DNA of 64,000 bases from Marmoricola sp. (GTDB lineage: Bacteria; Actinomycetota; Actinomycetes; Propionibacteriales; Nocardioidaceae): contig JAOPYE010000010.1 in NCBI GenBank assembly GCA_025964775.1, forward strand, positions 1 to 64,000, given 5' to 3'. The stretch's first letter is position 1, and every line of letters begins with the position of its first letter. Position numbers and translations under genes: made by a program. Under the pieces are notes generated by a model. The model searched no databases. It was not told the origin of the DNA and saw nothing but the letters and a program-made list of their open reading frames with translations. Shown here one piece after another: positions 17,176 to 25,154 of the stretch.

Positions 17176-18348
17176 ATGTCCGACTCTCAGCCCACTAGAA
17201 ACGTCATGGCGCGCAAGCGTCCCGATGTCGGCAGCTACGAGGACATCGTGGCTGCCGCCGTCCGTACCACCGGCATGGACAACTTCGGCGACGGTGCCCA
17301 CGAGGAAGGGCTCCGGGTCCTGGTCGAGGACCTGAACTCTCCCGAGGCGGCCCTGACGGGCAAGGGCAACTACTTCCAGCGCTCCGAGGTCAAGAGCGCG
17401 CTGGTCGGCGTACTGCTGACCCAGGCGCAGTTCGCCGCGCATCCCGAGCACGTCGACGTACCGATCGAACGCCCGGTGTTCCTGATGGGGCTGCCTCGCA
17501 CCGGTACGACGATCCTGCACCGACTGCTTCACGCAGATCCGGCGTCGCAAGGGCTGGAGATGTGGCTGACGCAGTACCCCCAGCCCCGACCGCCGCGGGA
17601 GACCTGGGAGTCCGACCCGATCTTCACCGCCATGCAGCAGGCCTTCACGGCGCACCACGTCGAGCAGCCCGAGTTCATGGGCATCCACTACATGGATGCG
17701 ACCACGGTCGAGGAGTGCTGGCGGCTGCTGCGGCAGACCGGCAAGTCCAACTCCTACGAGTCGCTCGCCAACCTGCCGCGCTACACCGAGTGGCTGAAGA
17801 AGCAGGACTGGACCGATGCCTACGCCCGGCACCGGCAGAACCTCCAGCTCGTCGGGTTGAACGACCCGGAGAAGCGCTGGGTGCTCAAGAATCCCTCGCA
17901 CATGACCGCCCTCGATGCGTTGATGACCGTCTACCCCGATGCCCTGATCGTCTACACCCACCGCGAGCCGGTCACGTGCATCGCCTCGTCGTGCTCGCTG
18001 TCCGCCGAGACGACCGTCGGGCACTCGGACACGTACGTCGGCGGCGTCATCGGACACACCCAGCTCGACCTGTGGTCACGGTCCTTCCACGCCTTCCACG
18101 ACGCCCGCGGCAAGTACAACCGGGACCAGTTCATCGACATCGCGTTCGGTGATCTCGTCAAGGACCAGGTAGGCGTCACCCGACGCGTCTACGACCAGTT
18201 CGGCCTGGACTGGACGCCGGAGGCCCAGGCTGCCGTGGAGGAGATCGAACGCGAAGCCAAGGAGGGCAAGGCGAAGCCGTCGCACTCCTACGAGCTGGCG
18301 GACTACGGCCTCACCGAGAAGCAGGTGCTGGCGGCCTTCGACCGCTAG
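17176..18348 (+). CDS. Sulfotransferase family protein
   Basis: PAPS-dependent sulfotransferase (Sulfotransfer_3 type) of 390 residues. The 5'-phosphosulfate loop VFLMGLPRTGTTILHRLL lies near residue 100, and the 3'-phosphate-binding region (WVLKNPSHMTALDALMTVYP, then THREP) near 240. The ATG at 17176 is 1 nt after the SDR stop. As last gene of the operon it may conjugate sulfate to a hydroxylated lipid or sterol made by the upstream oxidoreductases, an inference from order. It ends about 240 bp before a strong hairpin. Confidence 0.9.
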   Translation: MSDSQPTRNVMARKRPDVGSYEDIVAAAVRTTGMDNFGDGAHEEGLRVLVEDLNSPEAALTGKGNYFQRSEVKSALVGVLLTQAQFAAHPEHVDVPIERPVFLMGLPRTGTTILHRLLHADPASQGLEMWLTQYPQPRPPRETWESDPIFTAMQQAFTAHHVEQPEFMGIHYMDATTVEECWRLLRQTGKSNSYESLANLPRYTEWLKKQDWTDAYARHRQNLQLVGLNDPEKRWVLKNPSHMTALDALMTVYPDALIVYTHREPVTCIASSCSLSAETTVGHSDTYVGGVIGHTQLDLWSRSFHAFHDARGKYNRDQFIDIAFGDLVKDQVGVTRRVYDQFGLDWTPEAQAAVEEIEREAKEGKAKPSHSYELADYGLTEKQVLAAFDR

Positions 18349-18688
18349 CGCCGTCAGCCCAGATTGACGCCGCGCCACCGGAGATCCCGCACGTCCTTGG
18401 AACGGTCGTGTCAAGGGCCGCAGGGCCCGAATTCGTGCCCTGGTGAGCCGTCAGCATCGGTCGATGAGGGCCGAAGGTTCCATGTACGCGCAGCAAGCAC
18501 AGCGGCTCATCGCTGGTGGATGCCGGACTGCTGCGCAGAAACGCGGCGTACGCGTGGCTTCCCTGGCCCATCGCATCGCCGACCGAAACAGTGCCCGCCC
18601 GGAACTAGGACGGGGGACCTGGCGGGCACTGTCTTCGTGCAACCCCGCGTCCCAAGGACGGCAGCGCGCAAGGAGTTCAACGGCGTCA
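18349..18688. other. Non-coding gap with one hairpin
   Basis: No convincing gene lies in this 340-bp gap between the sulfotransferase and the mini-lipoprotein, which converge here. The only clear element is the hairpin at 18588-18632. Open frames on both strands lack ribosome-binding sites and family resemblance. Confidence 0.6.
18588..18632. terminator. Convergent terminator
   Basis: A 12-bp perfect stem (ACAGTGCCCGCC / GGCGGGCACTGT) with a 21-nt loop that can pair internally. It lies downstream of both the mini-lipoprotein and the sulfotransferase operon. Confidence 0.7.
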
Positions 18689-18847
18689 TTAGAACGCCGG
18701 GCCGCCGCCGCCTGGGGCCGAGGTTGAGGTCGATGTACCGCCGGTCGGGGTCTTCGAGGCTGAACTGGAACACCCGGCGGCGAGCGTGACGAGGGCGGCG
18801 ACTGCTGCCGTGCCCACAACCAGTTTGCGCATGACGGACGCTGACAT
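18689..18847 (-). CDS. 52-aa mini-lipoprotein (deletion derivative)
   Basis: A short intact frame starting at ATG 18847, 5 nt after a GAGGT ribosome-binding site. The product has a lipoprotein signal peptide with lipobox LAAGC and then only about 27 residues ending in TSAPGGGGPAF. Both ends match the full lipoprotein at 54389-54871 (same signal peptide, lipobox and GGGGPAF tail), and the upstream promoter and leader are conserved. The whole central Lipoprotein_15-type domain is missing, with the frame kept. It is either a decayed copy or a functional lipopeptide; the intact promoter, start and frame favour expression. Confidence 0.65.
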   Translation of the reverse strand: MSASVMRKLVVGTAAVAALVTLAAGCSSSASKTPTGGTSTSTSAPGGGGPAF

Positions 18848-18897
18848 CTGGTACCTCACATCTGGCGAAGAGAACCCCGAACGGGTGCCTTGACAAA

Positions 18898-18925
18898 GAC
18901 ACGTACAGCTCCCGGCGACGGTTCA
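18898..18925 (-). promoter_or_regulatory. ECF-type promoter candidate, mini-lipoprotein
   Basis: TGAACC, 16 bp, then CGTGTC, in a block also present at 54922-54949 before the full lipoprotein. The conservation continues through the leader to the start codon. The two-part layout with 16-bp spacing resembles ECF sigma promoters; the sigma factor is not in the window. Confidence 0.5.
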
Positions 18926-18990
18926 ATGGGAAGTTCGCAGCCCACCTGCACCGTGCGTCGATCCGCCGCGGATCGGCCCTTGATCGAGGT

Positions 18991-19614
18991 TCAGTACTGC
19001 GAGGTTGGCCCTGGGAGGTGCTCGAGCCAGTTCACGACGGCCTCGGCGACCAGGGCCGGGGTGTGAAACATGTGGCCTTCCTGCGGGATCTCGATGAGGT
19101 TGGTGGTCTGCGGGAGGGGTGGGAACTGGTCTGGTCTGCCGTAGGGGTCGAGGCCTCCTTGGACTACGAGCATGGGGAGTCCGGTGGCTAGGAGTTCGCG
19201 GGCGCTGCCGGGTCCGAGTAGTGGGTAGGACAGGGCGATGACCGCGTCGGCGCCGAGTTCGTTCGCGGTGCGGCAGGCGACCTGGGATCCTGCGCTGCGA
19301 CCTCCGGCGATCATCTGGGTGCCTGGTCTGGTGACTTTTGTCCAGACCGCTCGCCAGGCAGCGTCGAGCGATGGCTCGTCCGAGGCTCGGCGGCCCTGCT
19401 GGCCCGTGCTGAGGGCGAGCCGGTAGGGCTGGGTGATCAGGGCAACGGTCACCTGGTGTCGAGGCAGGGCAGTCGCGATGGCCTGAAGGTCGCCAGCCTC
19501 GACTCCGGTTGCCGTTCCATGCCCCATGACCAGGATCGTCCGAGGCGGTTCGGTCGAATCAAACCAGTCGATCCGCGCCTGACCAACTGGTGTCTCGACG
19601 TGCTCGATTCTCAT
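18991..19614 (-). CDS. Alpha/beta hydrolase (dienelactone hydrolase-like)
   Basis: Cytosolic serine hydrolase of 207 residues. The nucleophile elbow is GGRSAGS (about 105-111), the oxyanion region is MGHGTATG, an Asp lies in QGGLDPYGRPDQ and the catalytic His in EGHMFHTP. The fold resembles the short TEX30/KANL3-like hydrolases. Its start overlaps the stop of the FSH1-like hydrolase (19611-19614), so the two hydrolases are coupled. They follow a PEBP-type lipoprotein in an operon divergent from a LysR gene. The substrate is unknown. Confidence 0.88.
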   Translation of the reverse strand: MRIEHVETPVGQARIDWFDSTEPPRTILVMGHGTATGVEAGDLQAIATALPRHQVTVALITQPYRLALSTGQQGRRASDEPSLDAAWRAVWTKVTRPGTQMIAGGRSAGSQVACRTANELGADAVIALSYPLLGPGSARELLATGLPMLVVQGGLDPYGRPDQFPPLPQTTNLIEIPQEGHMFHTPALVAEAVVNWLEHLPGPTSQY

Positions 19615-20246
19615 CTGGCGTCTCCGGGTTTCCCGACCATCTCGACTGGTTGCTGCGCGATGCGATCAAGGAACTGGGTGAGGCCGGTGACGACGTTCTG
19701 GTCGGCGGGGACCACATGGCCACGCGGATGTTCCAGTACGACGGGATCGACGAACTGGTCTACGAGGGCATGTGACTCGCGTGGGGGGATGATGCCGTCT
19801 CGACGTCCGATGACGTGGGCCGAGGGGAGGGTGAACCGCTGCTGGAACAGCTCTGCGTGCTGCGGTGCGTCGTTCTTGAAGCCGCCTACCATGATGGCGA
19901 AATCGAACCGGACCGCGGCCGCTGGACTCTCGGGATCGTTGTGACGCAGCTGGTTCTGTCGAAGCCCAGCGAGCAGCCCGGTCAGTGCCGCGCCCTGGCT
20001 GAAGCCAAAGACGCCGTCGAAGGGTCGCTGGGTCGAGAACAGCTCGATCGCCCAGTCCTGGGTGCGATCCCAGCCCCGAGAAGGGCTGTGCCACCAGCCG
20101 AAGTCGTTCACGGTCAGCGATGGCGCGTCGACGTACACGAACTCGACGTTGCTCGGCAGGGCAGACGCGAGCGGTGCCATCTGGCTGCGCAGAATGCAAG
20201 CGCTGCCGTGGTAGCCGTGAAGACTGAGGATCCGAAGATCACGCAT
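19611..20246 (-). CDS. FSH1-family serine hydrolase
   Basis: Serine hydrolase related to the eukaryotic FSH1/OVCA2 group. It begins RILSLHGYHGSACILRSQ, carries FDGVFGFSQGAALTGLLAGL (nucleophile Ser in GFSQG), RDGIIPP (Asp) and HPRGHVVP (His). The start at 20246 (MRDLRI, 211 aa) is preferred to the Met two codons earlier on family alignment. It lies 28 bp after the PEBP-like lipoprotein gene and overlaps the next hydrolase by 4 bp. Probably an esterase of short or medium esters; LysR control is likely. Confidence 0.88.
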   Translation of the reverse strand: MRDLRILSLHGYHGSACILRSQMAPLASALPSNVEFVYVDAPSLTVNDFGWWHSPSRGWDRTQDWAIELFSTQRPFDGVFGFSQGAALTGLLAGLRQNQLRHNDPESPAAAVRFDFAIMVGGFKNDAPQHAELFQQRFTLPSAHVIGRRDGIIPPRESHALVDQFVDPVVLEHPRGHVVPADQNVVTGLTQFLDRIAQQPVEMVGKPGDAR

Positions 20247-20273
20247 GGGCAAGCCCTTCTCGAGTCGGGACGA

Positions 20274-20960
20274 TCAGCTGGCGCTGGTGGGGCAGACCAG
20301 GGTGGCGCGGGCGATGGTGTGGCCGGCGATGTTGAACCCGAGGAATGCTCCAGACGCGTTGGCGCCCAGGCCGGACTTGGCGACGTCGAGTGCAGTCACC
20401 GTGATGTAGTAGTCGTGGACGCCACTCCCCGCCGGCGGGGCGCCGCCGATGTAGCGGTGCATGCCGGCGTCACCACCGAGTTGGACCGCGGCCTTGGGGA
20501 GAGCTTTGCTGTCGAGTGCGCCTGCGTCCTCGGGCAGCGAGGTGCTGGTTGCCGGAATGTCGGCAACGACCCAGTGCCAGAAACCGCTCCCGGTGGGGGC
20601 TTCGGGGTCATACATCGTGACCACGAAACTCTTCGTCGCGGCGGGGAATCCGGACCATGAAAGCTCTGGGGAGATGTCCTTGCCACCCGGTGCGCCGAAG
20701 ACGCCGGAGAGTTGCGCGGCCGGGAGGGGCTGACCGTCCATCACGGTGGAACTGACGACGGTGAACGACGGCACCTTCGGGAGGTACGCGTAGGGGTTGT
20801 CTGTAGTCATTTCTGATGCCTTTGCCGTGGGGGTGGACTTCGGTGGGTGGGTGGCTGCCGGGGTGGTGCTGCCGCAGGCTCCGAGGGCCATCAGCACGCT
20901 CACGCATCCGCTGAGGGCGATGGCGCGGAGGGCCACGGTGGCCTTGGGACGAGAACTCAT
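20274..20960 (-). CDS. PEBP-family (YbhB/YbcL-like) lipoprotein
   Basis: Phosphatidylethanolamine-binding-protein fold exported as a lipoprotein. The signal peptide ends in lipobox MALGAC (Cys at about residue 29), then a T/P-rich linker. The PEBP core shows KDISPELSWSGFP, FVVTMYDPEAPTGSGFWHWVVADIP and YIGGAPPAGSGVHDYYITV, with the conserved DPxAP and GxHxY anion-pocket motifs. It is the first gene of an operon with two serine hydrolases, divergent from a LysR gene. It may bind a phospholipid or phosphorylated ligand at the cell surface. Confidence 0.9.
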   Translation of the reverse strand: MSSRPKATVALRAIALSGCVSVLMALGACGSTTPAATHPPKSTPTAKASEMTTDNPYAYLPKVPSFTVVSSTVMDGQPLPAAQLSGVFGAPGGKDISPELSWSGFPAATKSFVVTMYDPEAPTGSGFWHWVVADIPATSTSLPEDAGALDSKALPKAAVQLGGDAGMHRYIGGAPPAGSGVHDYYITVTALDVAKSGLGANASGAFLGFNIAGHTIARATLVCPTSAS

Positions 20961-21022
20961 CGGAACTCCATGTGTTCGTCAGTCAGCTTCTTGCTGACCC
21001 GGATGTTCTATGGTGCGTACGT

Positions 21023-21064
21023 TGATTGCCATATGTCCAAGTGATAGTTCTTCTGATTGCCATA
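21023..21064. promoter_or_regulatory. Repeated LysR-site candidate (TGATTGCCATA x2)
   Basis: TGATTGCCATA occurs at 21023-21033 and 21054-21064, 31 bp apart (three turns), directly before the lysR start and in the gap shared with the PEBP operon. TTGCCATAT recurs at 22064-22072 before the SRPBCC operon. Confidence 0.55.
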
Positions 21065-21074
21065 AGGTGAGCGC

Positions 21075-21998
21075 ATGTCAATGACGTTGCGTCAGCTCGA
21101 GTACTTCGTCGCTGTGGTCGACGAAGGGTCCTTCACGGCGGCGGCTGCTTTGCTGCACGTGACCCAGCCCGGCCTGTCCCACCAGATCCAGGCTTTGGAG
21201 CGGGAACTCGGTGGTCCGCTGCTCGAACGGCTGCCGCGCAAGGTCCGCCTCACCCCAGCGGGTCGGACAGCTTTGCCGCACGCTCGGGCGAGCCTGGCGC
21301 ACGCCGAACGAGCGACCAGCGCTGCTAGACGTGCCTCCGGGGTGGACGCCGGCGAACTTCACGTCGGCACCCTGTTCTCGATCAGCGTCGGCGTGCTGCC
21401 GAAAGCCTTACGCGCATGGCGGCAGGCCTACCCCGACGTACAGGTGCGCCTGGTCGAGTTCCGCCGCACCCAGGACCTGATCGCGACGATGGAGGCCGGA
21501 ATGGCCGACCTCGCAGTCGGCCCCACACCACCAGACTGGGGAGGTCCGCTGTCAGTCATCGGCACTGAGGAGTTCGTGATCGCAGCAGCGCCCACGGTCG
21601 AGCTTCCCGTTGTCGGTCGCACCGTGAGGATGGCCGAACTGGCGGATCGCGAATGGGTTCACTTCACCCCACCAAGCGGCCTGGCCGACATCCTCGACTC
21701 AGCCTGCCAGGCGGCAGGATTCGTGCCGCATGCCGCCGTCAAGACAGAACAGGCGCCGTCCGCACTTGCCCTGGCGCTCGAAGGACTCGGACTGACCCTG
21801 GTACCCGGAAACGTGATTCCGCCCGACTTCCCAGGGCAGGTGTTCTGGCCCAATCCCCCTGTACGCCGCGAACTCTCGGTCTACACCCGCGTCCGACCAG
21901 ACCCAATCACCGCAGCCTTTGTCACAGCGATCACTGAAGGCGCACTGGCTACACCGCCCGACCTCGTCTACGGCCAACCGGTATCCGGCGGTGCCTAG
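21075..21998 (+). CDS. LysR-family transcriptional regulator
   Basis: A 307-residue activator/repressor. The N-terminal HTH reads LRQLEYFVAVVDEGSFTAAA and LLHVTQPGLSHQIQALE, and an effector-binding periplasmic-binding-like domain starts near residue 90 (GELHVGTLFSISVGVLPKAL). It is divergent from the PEBP lipoprotein-hydrolase operon with repeated TGATTGCCATA motifs between them, the usual geometry for LysR control of a neighbour. The next operon starts about 125 bp downstream on the same strand and carries a similar motif, so it may also belong to this regulon. Confidence 0.94.
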   Translation: MSMTLRQLEYFVAVVDEGSFTAAAALLHVTQPGLSHQIQALERELGGPLLERLPRKVRLTPAGRTALPHARASLAHAERATSAARRASGVDAGELHVGTLFSISVGVLPKALRAWRQAYPDVQVRLVEFRRTQDLIATMEAGMADLAVGPTPPDWGGPLSVIGTEEFVIAAAPTVELPVVGRTVRMAELADREWVHFTPPSGLADILDSACQAAGFVPHAAVKTEQAPSALALALEGLGLTLVPGNVIPPDFPGQVFWPNPPVRRELSVYTRVRPDPITAAFVTAITEGALATPPDLVYGQPVSGGA

Positions 21999-22046
21999 GT
22001 GCGTCTACTGCCGCGTTCAGGCCGCTGGATCTTGGAGACGCGCGCA

Positions 22047-22085
22047 TTGACGCAACTGATCGGTTGCCATATGGTTGAGGCAACC
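22047..22085 (+). promoter_or_regulatory. Promoter and palindromic operator of the SRPBCC-ArsR operon
   Basis: TTGACG (22047-22052), a 17-bp spacer and TATGGT (22070-22075) form a sigma-A-like promoter. An inverted repeat GGTTGCC-N10-GGCAACC (22062-22085) covers the -10, and a further GTTGC half-site follows at 22091. It suits repression by the ArsR protein encoded third in this operon. Confidence 0.65.
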
Positions 22086-22124
22086 AACAGGTTGCGTAAA
22101 ATCATCCAGCTGAAGGAGGCCGCA

Positions 22125-22607
22125 ATGCCCAGCACGAGCACCGACTACCTCACAACCGTCCACGTACATGCCCCCGCCGACGTCGTGTTCGACCGCGTCA
22201 CCAATGCCGATGCGCTCGCCGCCTGGTGGAGCCCGGTCACGGGTTCGGGCCTGACCGGCGGCGAGCTGCGATTCCCCATGGTCGCCGATCAGGCACCTCT
22301 CCTCATTCGTGTCGACGAGGCGACGCGGCCGGCCGTCGTCCGCTGGACGGTGCTCGAATGCACCTTCATGGAGGACTGGGTGGGGAGTCAGCCAACGTTC
22401 ACCATTACTGCGCTCGACGACGGTGGGTGCGAGCTGACTTTCGAGCACCGTGGCCTGAACGACGGGCTCGAGTGCAAGGACATGTGTAGCCGCAGTTGGG
22501 ATCACTTCATCGGCACCAGCCTGCGCGAGTTGGCCGAGGGTGGTCCCGGCGCTCCCAACCGCAGCCCGCGAGACCTCGCCCGCCGCGACGCCGAGGAGAA
22601 CGGCTGA
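22125..22607 (+). CDS. SRPBCC (AHSA1-like) domain protein 1
   Basis: START/Bet v1-fold protein of 160 residues with a hydrophobic ligand cavity. It begins TTVHVHAPADVVFDRVTNADALAAWW with the AHSA1-type Trp pair. It then shows FRVDEATRPAVVRWTVLEC-like strands and the helix DHFIGTSLRELAEGG. The ATG at 22125 follows GAAGGAGG by 6 nt; an upstream in-frame start would lie inside the promoter. It is first in an operon with a second SRPBCC gene and an ArsR regulator. Such pairs are often named polyketide cyclase or activator of Hsp90-like proteins, with no proven role. Confidence 0.88.
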   Translation: MPSTSTDYLTTVHVHAPADVVFDRVTNADALAAWWSPVTGSGLTGGELRFPMVADQAPLLIRVDEATRPAVVRWTVLECTFMEDWVGSQPTFTITALDDGGCELTFEHRGLNDGLECKDMCSRSWDHFIGTSLRELAEGGPGAPNRSPRDLARRDAEENG

Positions 22608-22699
22608 TCCCGGTCCCGGGGGGCGACCCGGTGTCATCGGGCCGCCCCCGGGCTGGCGATCACGTCGGCATTTACACTCGCTCCTCAAAGGAGGAAGTC

Positions 22700-23131
22700 A
22701 TGGCGTTCCCCGACCGCATCGAGCGCACCCTCACCCTGACCAGTAGTCCGGGTGAGGTGTGGCAGGCGCTCACCACGGCCGAGGGGCTGGGCGCGTGGTT
22801 CGGCGAGCGGGCGAGCATCGACCTGCGACCCGGTGGCGCTGCAGCACTGACCTTCGGCAGCGGCTTGACGGTCGAGATGCGCATCGAGCGCGTGGAGGAA
22901 CCCACGGTGTTCGCGTACACCTGGCGGCTGCCCGACCTTCCCGACGACGACCCTCGCCGCACCTACGTCGAGTTCACGATGGAGCCCGAGGGTGACGGCA
23001 CCCTGCTTCGTCTCGTCGAGACCGGCTTCGCCCAGCTTCCCGTTGACACTCGGCGCGAGACCTACGACTCCCACAGTGAGGGCTGGTCGCGAGAGCTGGC
23101 CGAGCTGGTGGGGCACGTCGATGGTGCCTGA
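22700..23131 (+). CDS. SRPBCC (AHSA1-like) domain protein 2
   Basis: A 143-residue Bet v1-fold protein. IERTLTLTSSPGEVWQALTTAEGLGAWFGERASIDL and VEFTMEPEGDGTLLRLVETGF are typical of the SRPBCC proteins translationally linked to ArsR repressors. The start at 22700 follows AAAGGAGGAAG, an excellent ribosome-binding site. Its last 11 bp overlap the ArsR gene. It shares fold but limited identity with the gene before it. A ligand-binding partner role for the ArsR module is plausible but unproven. Confidence 0.9.
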   Translation: MAFPDRIERTLTLTSSPGEVWQALTTAEGLGAWFGERASIDLRPGGAAALTFGSGLTVEMRIERVEEPTVFAYTWRLPDLPDDDPRRTYVEFTMEPEGDGTLLRLVETGFAQLPVDTRRETYDSHSEGWSRELAELVGHVDGA

Positions 23132-23453
23132 TATCGAGGCGATTGCCGAGCAGGTCTTCGTCGCCCTAGCCGACCCGACCCGCCGTACGATCCTGACCGC
23201 CCTCGCCTCCGACGGTCCGTCCACCGTTACCGACCTCGCAGCTCGTCTCCCGATCACCCGCCAGGCCATCGCCAAGCATCTCGCGCTCATGACCGAGGCT
23301 GGCCTCGTCACCCCCGAGCCCGGAGAGCGCCGGCGAGTGCGCTACCGGCTGAGGTCTGCGCCCGTCCAAATCGCCCAGCAGTTCCTCGCCGGGCTGGCCC
23401 ACGACTGGGACGACCGACTCGACGCGCTGCGCCGTCACCTGACGACGCCCTAA
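23121..23453 (+). CDS. ArsR-family transcriptional regulator
   Basis: Winged-helix repressor of 110 residues with no metal-binding Cys motif in the helix where ArsR or CadC place it. The HTH includes FVALADPTRRTILTALASDGPSTVTDLAARLP and ITRQAIAKHLALMTEAGLV. The start is ATG 23121, inside the end of the preceding SRPBCC gene (11-bp overlap), implying coupling. This ArsR type (SRPBCC-linked) generally senses organic ligands rather than metals. Its likely site is the palindrome at 22062-22085. Confidence 0.92.
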   Translation: MVPDIEAIAEQVFVALADPTRRTILTALASDGPSTVTDLAARLPITRQAIAKHLALMTEAGLVTPEPGERRRVRYRLRSAPVQIAQQFLAGLAHDWDDRLDALRRHLTTP

Positions 23454-23526
23454 GCCATCGAGGTGCGTCTATCCGCCGCCAGGCGGACACGTCGCATCTG
23501 CCGAGATTCGCGCATTGCGCAGATGT

Positions 23527-24063
23527 TCAGGCCTTCGGTGTCGCCGCTCCGCGCCGCCGAGGTGTGGCCGAACGTGGCGGGCTGGCGCGCATGTGGTCGA
23601 GCACAGGCTCGAGCAGGGCGGCCAGGACGCTGACGTCGTCATCCGTCAGCGTCGCGAACAGGACCTCGCGCAGTACCTCGACGTGTCCCGGCAGCGCCTG
23701 GGCAAGCCGCTCGCGGCCGGCGTCGGTGATCGTCACTGTGACGCCTCGGTCGTCGTCGGGCGACGGGCCGCGCTCGACCCAGCCCGCCTCCTCCATCTGG
23801 CCGGCCTGGTAGGTCAGGCCGCTGCGGCTGTAGACCACCTCGTCAGCGAGCTCGGTCATCCGGAGGCTGCCGGTCGGTGAGTCCAGGCCGAGGCGGGCCA
23901 GCACCTTGAACTGCACGTAGGTGAGGTTGGCGGCCGAGCGCAGCTGCTGCTCGACCTTGTGCCGTAGGAGCCCGGCCACGTCCATCAGTCCGAAGTAGGC
24001 GCGCAGCTGGGTGTCGTCGAGCTTCAGGTCGGAGTACGGCGCGGCGAAGGTCACGCACCACAC
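23527..24063 (-). CDS. MarR-family transcriptional regulator
   Basis: A 178-residue dimeric winged-helix repressor. Dimerisation helices surround the DNA-binding core (YVQFKVLARLGLDSPTGSLRMTELADEVVYSRSGLTYQAGQMEEAG written in the family order helix 2, recognition helix, wing), and the wing is PSPDDDRGVTVTITDAG. A basic Pro/Ala tail ends it. It is divergent from an oxidoreductase gene with TGCTTCG/CGAAGCA palindromes between them. The ATG at 24063 or a downstream start at LDDTQLR are both possible. Confidence 0.92.
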   Translation of the reverse strand: MWCVTFAAPYSDLKLDDTQLRAYFGLMDVAGLLRHKVEQQLRSAANLTYVQFKVLARLGLDSPTGSLRMTELADEVVYSRSGLTYQAGQMEEAGWVERGPSPDDDRGVTVTITDAGRERLAQALPGHVEVLREVLFATLTDDDVSVLAALLEPVLDHMRASPPRSATPRRRGAATPKA

Positions 24064-24083
24064 TCTACGACGAGATGTTCATA

Positions 24084-24147
24084 TTCGAAGCACTTGCTTC
24101 GAGTTCAAAGCACTGCTACCGTCGTCATGTGCTTCGGATTCGAAGCA
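24084..24147. promoter_or_regulatory. MarR-type palindromic operators
   Basis: Three related boxes: a half-site TTCGAAGCA (24084-24092), TGCTTCGAGTTCAAAGCA (24095-24112) and TGCTTCGGATTCGAAGCA (24130-24147), the last two 35 bp apart. They occupy the gap between the MarR gene and the oxidoreductase. Confidence 0.75.
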
Positions 24148-24172
24148 TCTGACCCTGAGCGAGGAGCTGACT

Positions 24173-25117
24173 ATGAAGGCGATCCGATTCCACGAGTACG
24201 GCGACCCCGAGGTGCTGCGCCTCGACGAGGTCGACCGGCCCACTCCCGGCCCGGGGCAGGTGCGGGTGCGCGTTGCCGCCACGTCGTTCAACGGCGTCGA
24301 CGGCAACATCCGGGCCGGGCGCATGCAGGGTCCGATGCCCATGGACCTGCCACACATCCCTGGCCTCGACGTGGCTGGGACCATCGACGCGCTCGGCGAG
24401 GGTGTGGACGCTCTACGGGAAGGCGACTCTGTCATCGGGTTCCTGCCGTTCGGCGACGACGGTGCCACGGCCGAGTACGTGTTGGCCACCGCCGCCGACC
24501 TGGCGCCCGCACCCACGAGCATCCCGCTCGCCGACGCCGCCGCACTACCCCTGGTCGGGCTCACCGCATGGCAGGCACTCTTCGAGCACGCACACCTGAA
24601 AGCCGGACAACGGATCCTCATCAACGGTGCCAGCGGAGCCGTCGCCGGCTACGCCGTGCAGCTGGCCAAGGCCGTCGGCGCACACGTCATCGCAACGGCG
24701 ACCCCGCGCACCCGTGACCAGGTGACGACGCAGGGAGCCGACGAGGTCGTCGATCACACCGCTGGCGACGTGAGTACGGCTGTTCGCGAGTCGGTGGACG
24801 TGCTACTCAACCTGGCCCCGATCAGCCCCGCCGAGTTCACCACCCTGGCGGGCGTCGTTCGTGACGGAGGCGTCATCGTCAACACCACGGTGTGGATGCC
24901 CGCACCGTCCGACGAGACCCGTGGCGTCCGGGGCATCGACCTGTTCGTCCACAGCGACGCCACCCAGCTTGCTGAGCTCGCCGCGCGCGTCGACCAAGGT
25001 GAGCTCACCATCAGCATCGCCGAGCGCGTTGCGATGACCGACCTCGTATCCATCCACACCCGAGCCGCGGAAGGCACCCTCACCGGCAAGGTCGTCATCC
25101 TGCCGACCAGCGCCTAA
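24173..25117 (+). CDS. NADP-dependent zinc-free MDR oxidoreductase (quinone oxidoreductase-like)
   Basis: Medium-chain reductase of 314 residues. The GroES-like half begins KAIRFHEYGDPEVLRLDEVD and has HIPGLDVAGTIDALGEGV. The nucleotide domain contains ILINGASGAVAGYAVQLAK (glycine motif) and DEVVDHTAGDV. Zinc-binding Cys residues are absent, as in quinone oxidoreductases. I chose ATG 24173 as the start of the conserved fold. Expression is probably repressed by the divergent MarR protein through the TGCTTCG palindromes and released by electrophiles such as quinones, by family analogy. Confidence 0.93.
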   Translation: MKAIRFHEYGDPEVLRLDEVDRPTPGPGQVRVRVAATSFNGVDGNIRAGRMQGPMPMDLPHIPGLDVAGTIDALGEGVDALREGDSVIGFLPFGDDGATAEYVLATAADLAPAPTSIPLADAAALPLVGLTAWQALFEHAHLKAGQRILINGASGAVAGYAVQLAKAVGAHVIATATPRTRDQVTTQGADEVVDHTAGDVSTAVRESVDVLLNLAPISPAEFTTLAGVVRDGGVIVNTTVWMPAPSDETRGVRGIDLFVHSDATQLAELAARVDQGELTISIAERVAMTDLVSIHTRAAEGTLTGKVVILPTSA

Positions 25118-25154
25118 CCACCTTCGACCCGGCAATCATCGTTGAACGATGGAC

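Noticed and set aside
18443-18727. 94-codon frame in the gap after the sulfotransferase
   Set aside because: No ribosome-binding site, Arg-rich, runs across the terminator hairpin and antisense to the mini-lipoprotein.
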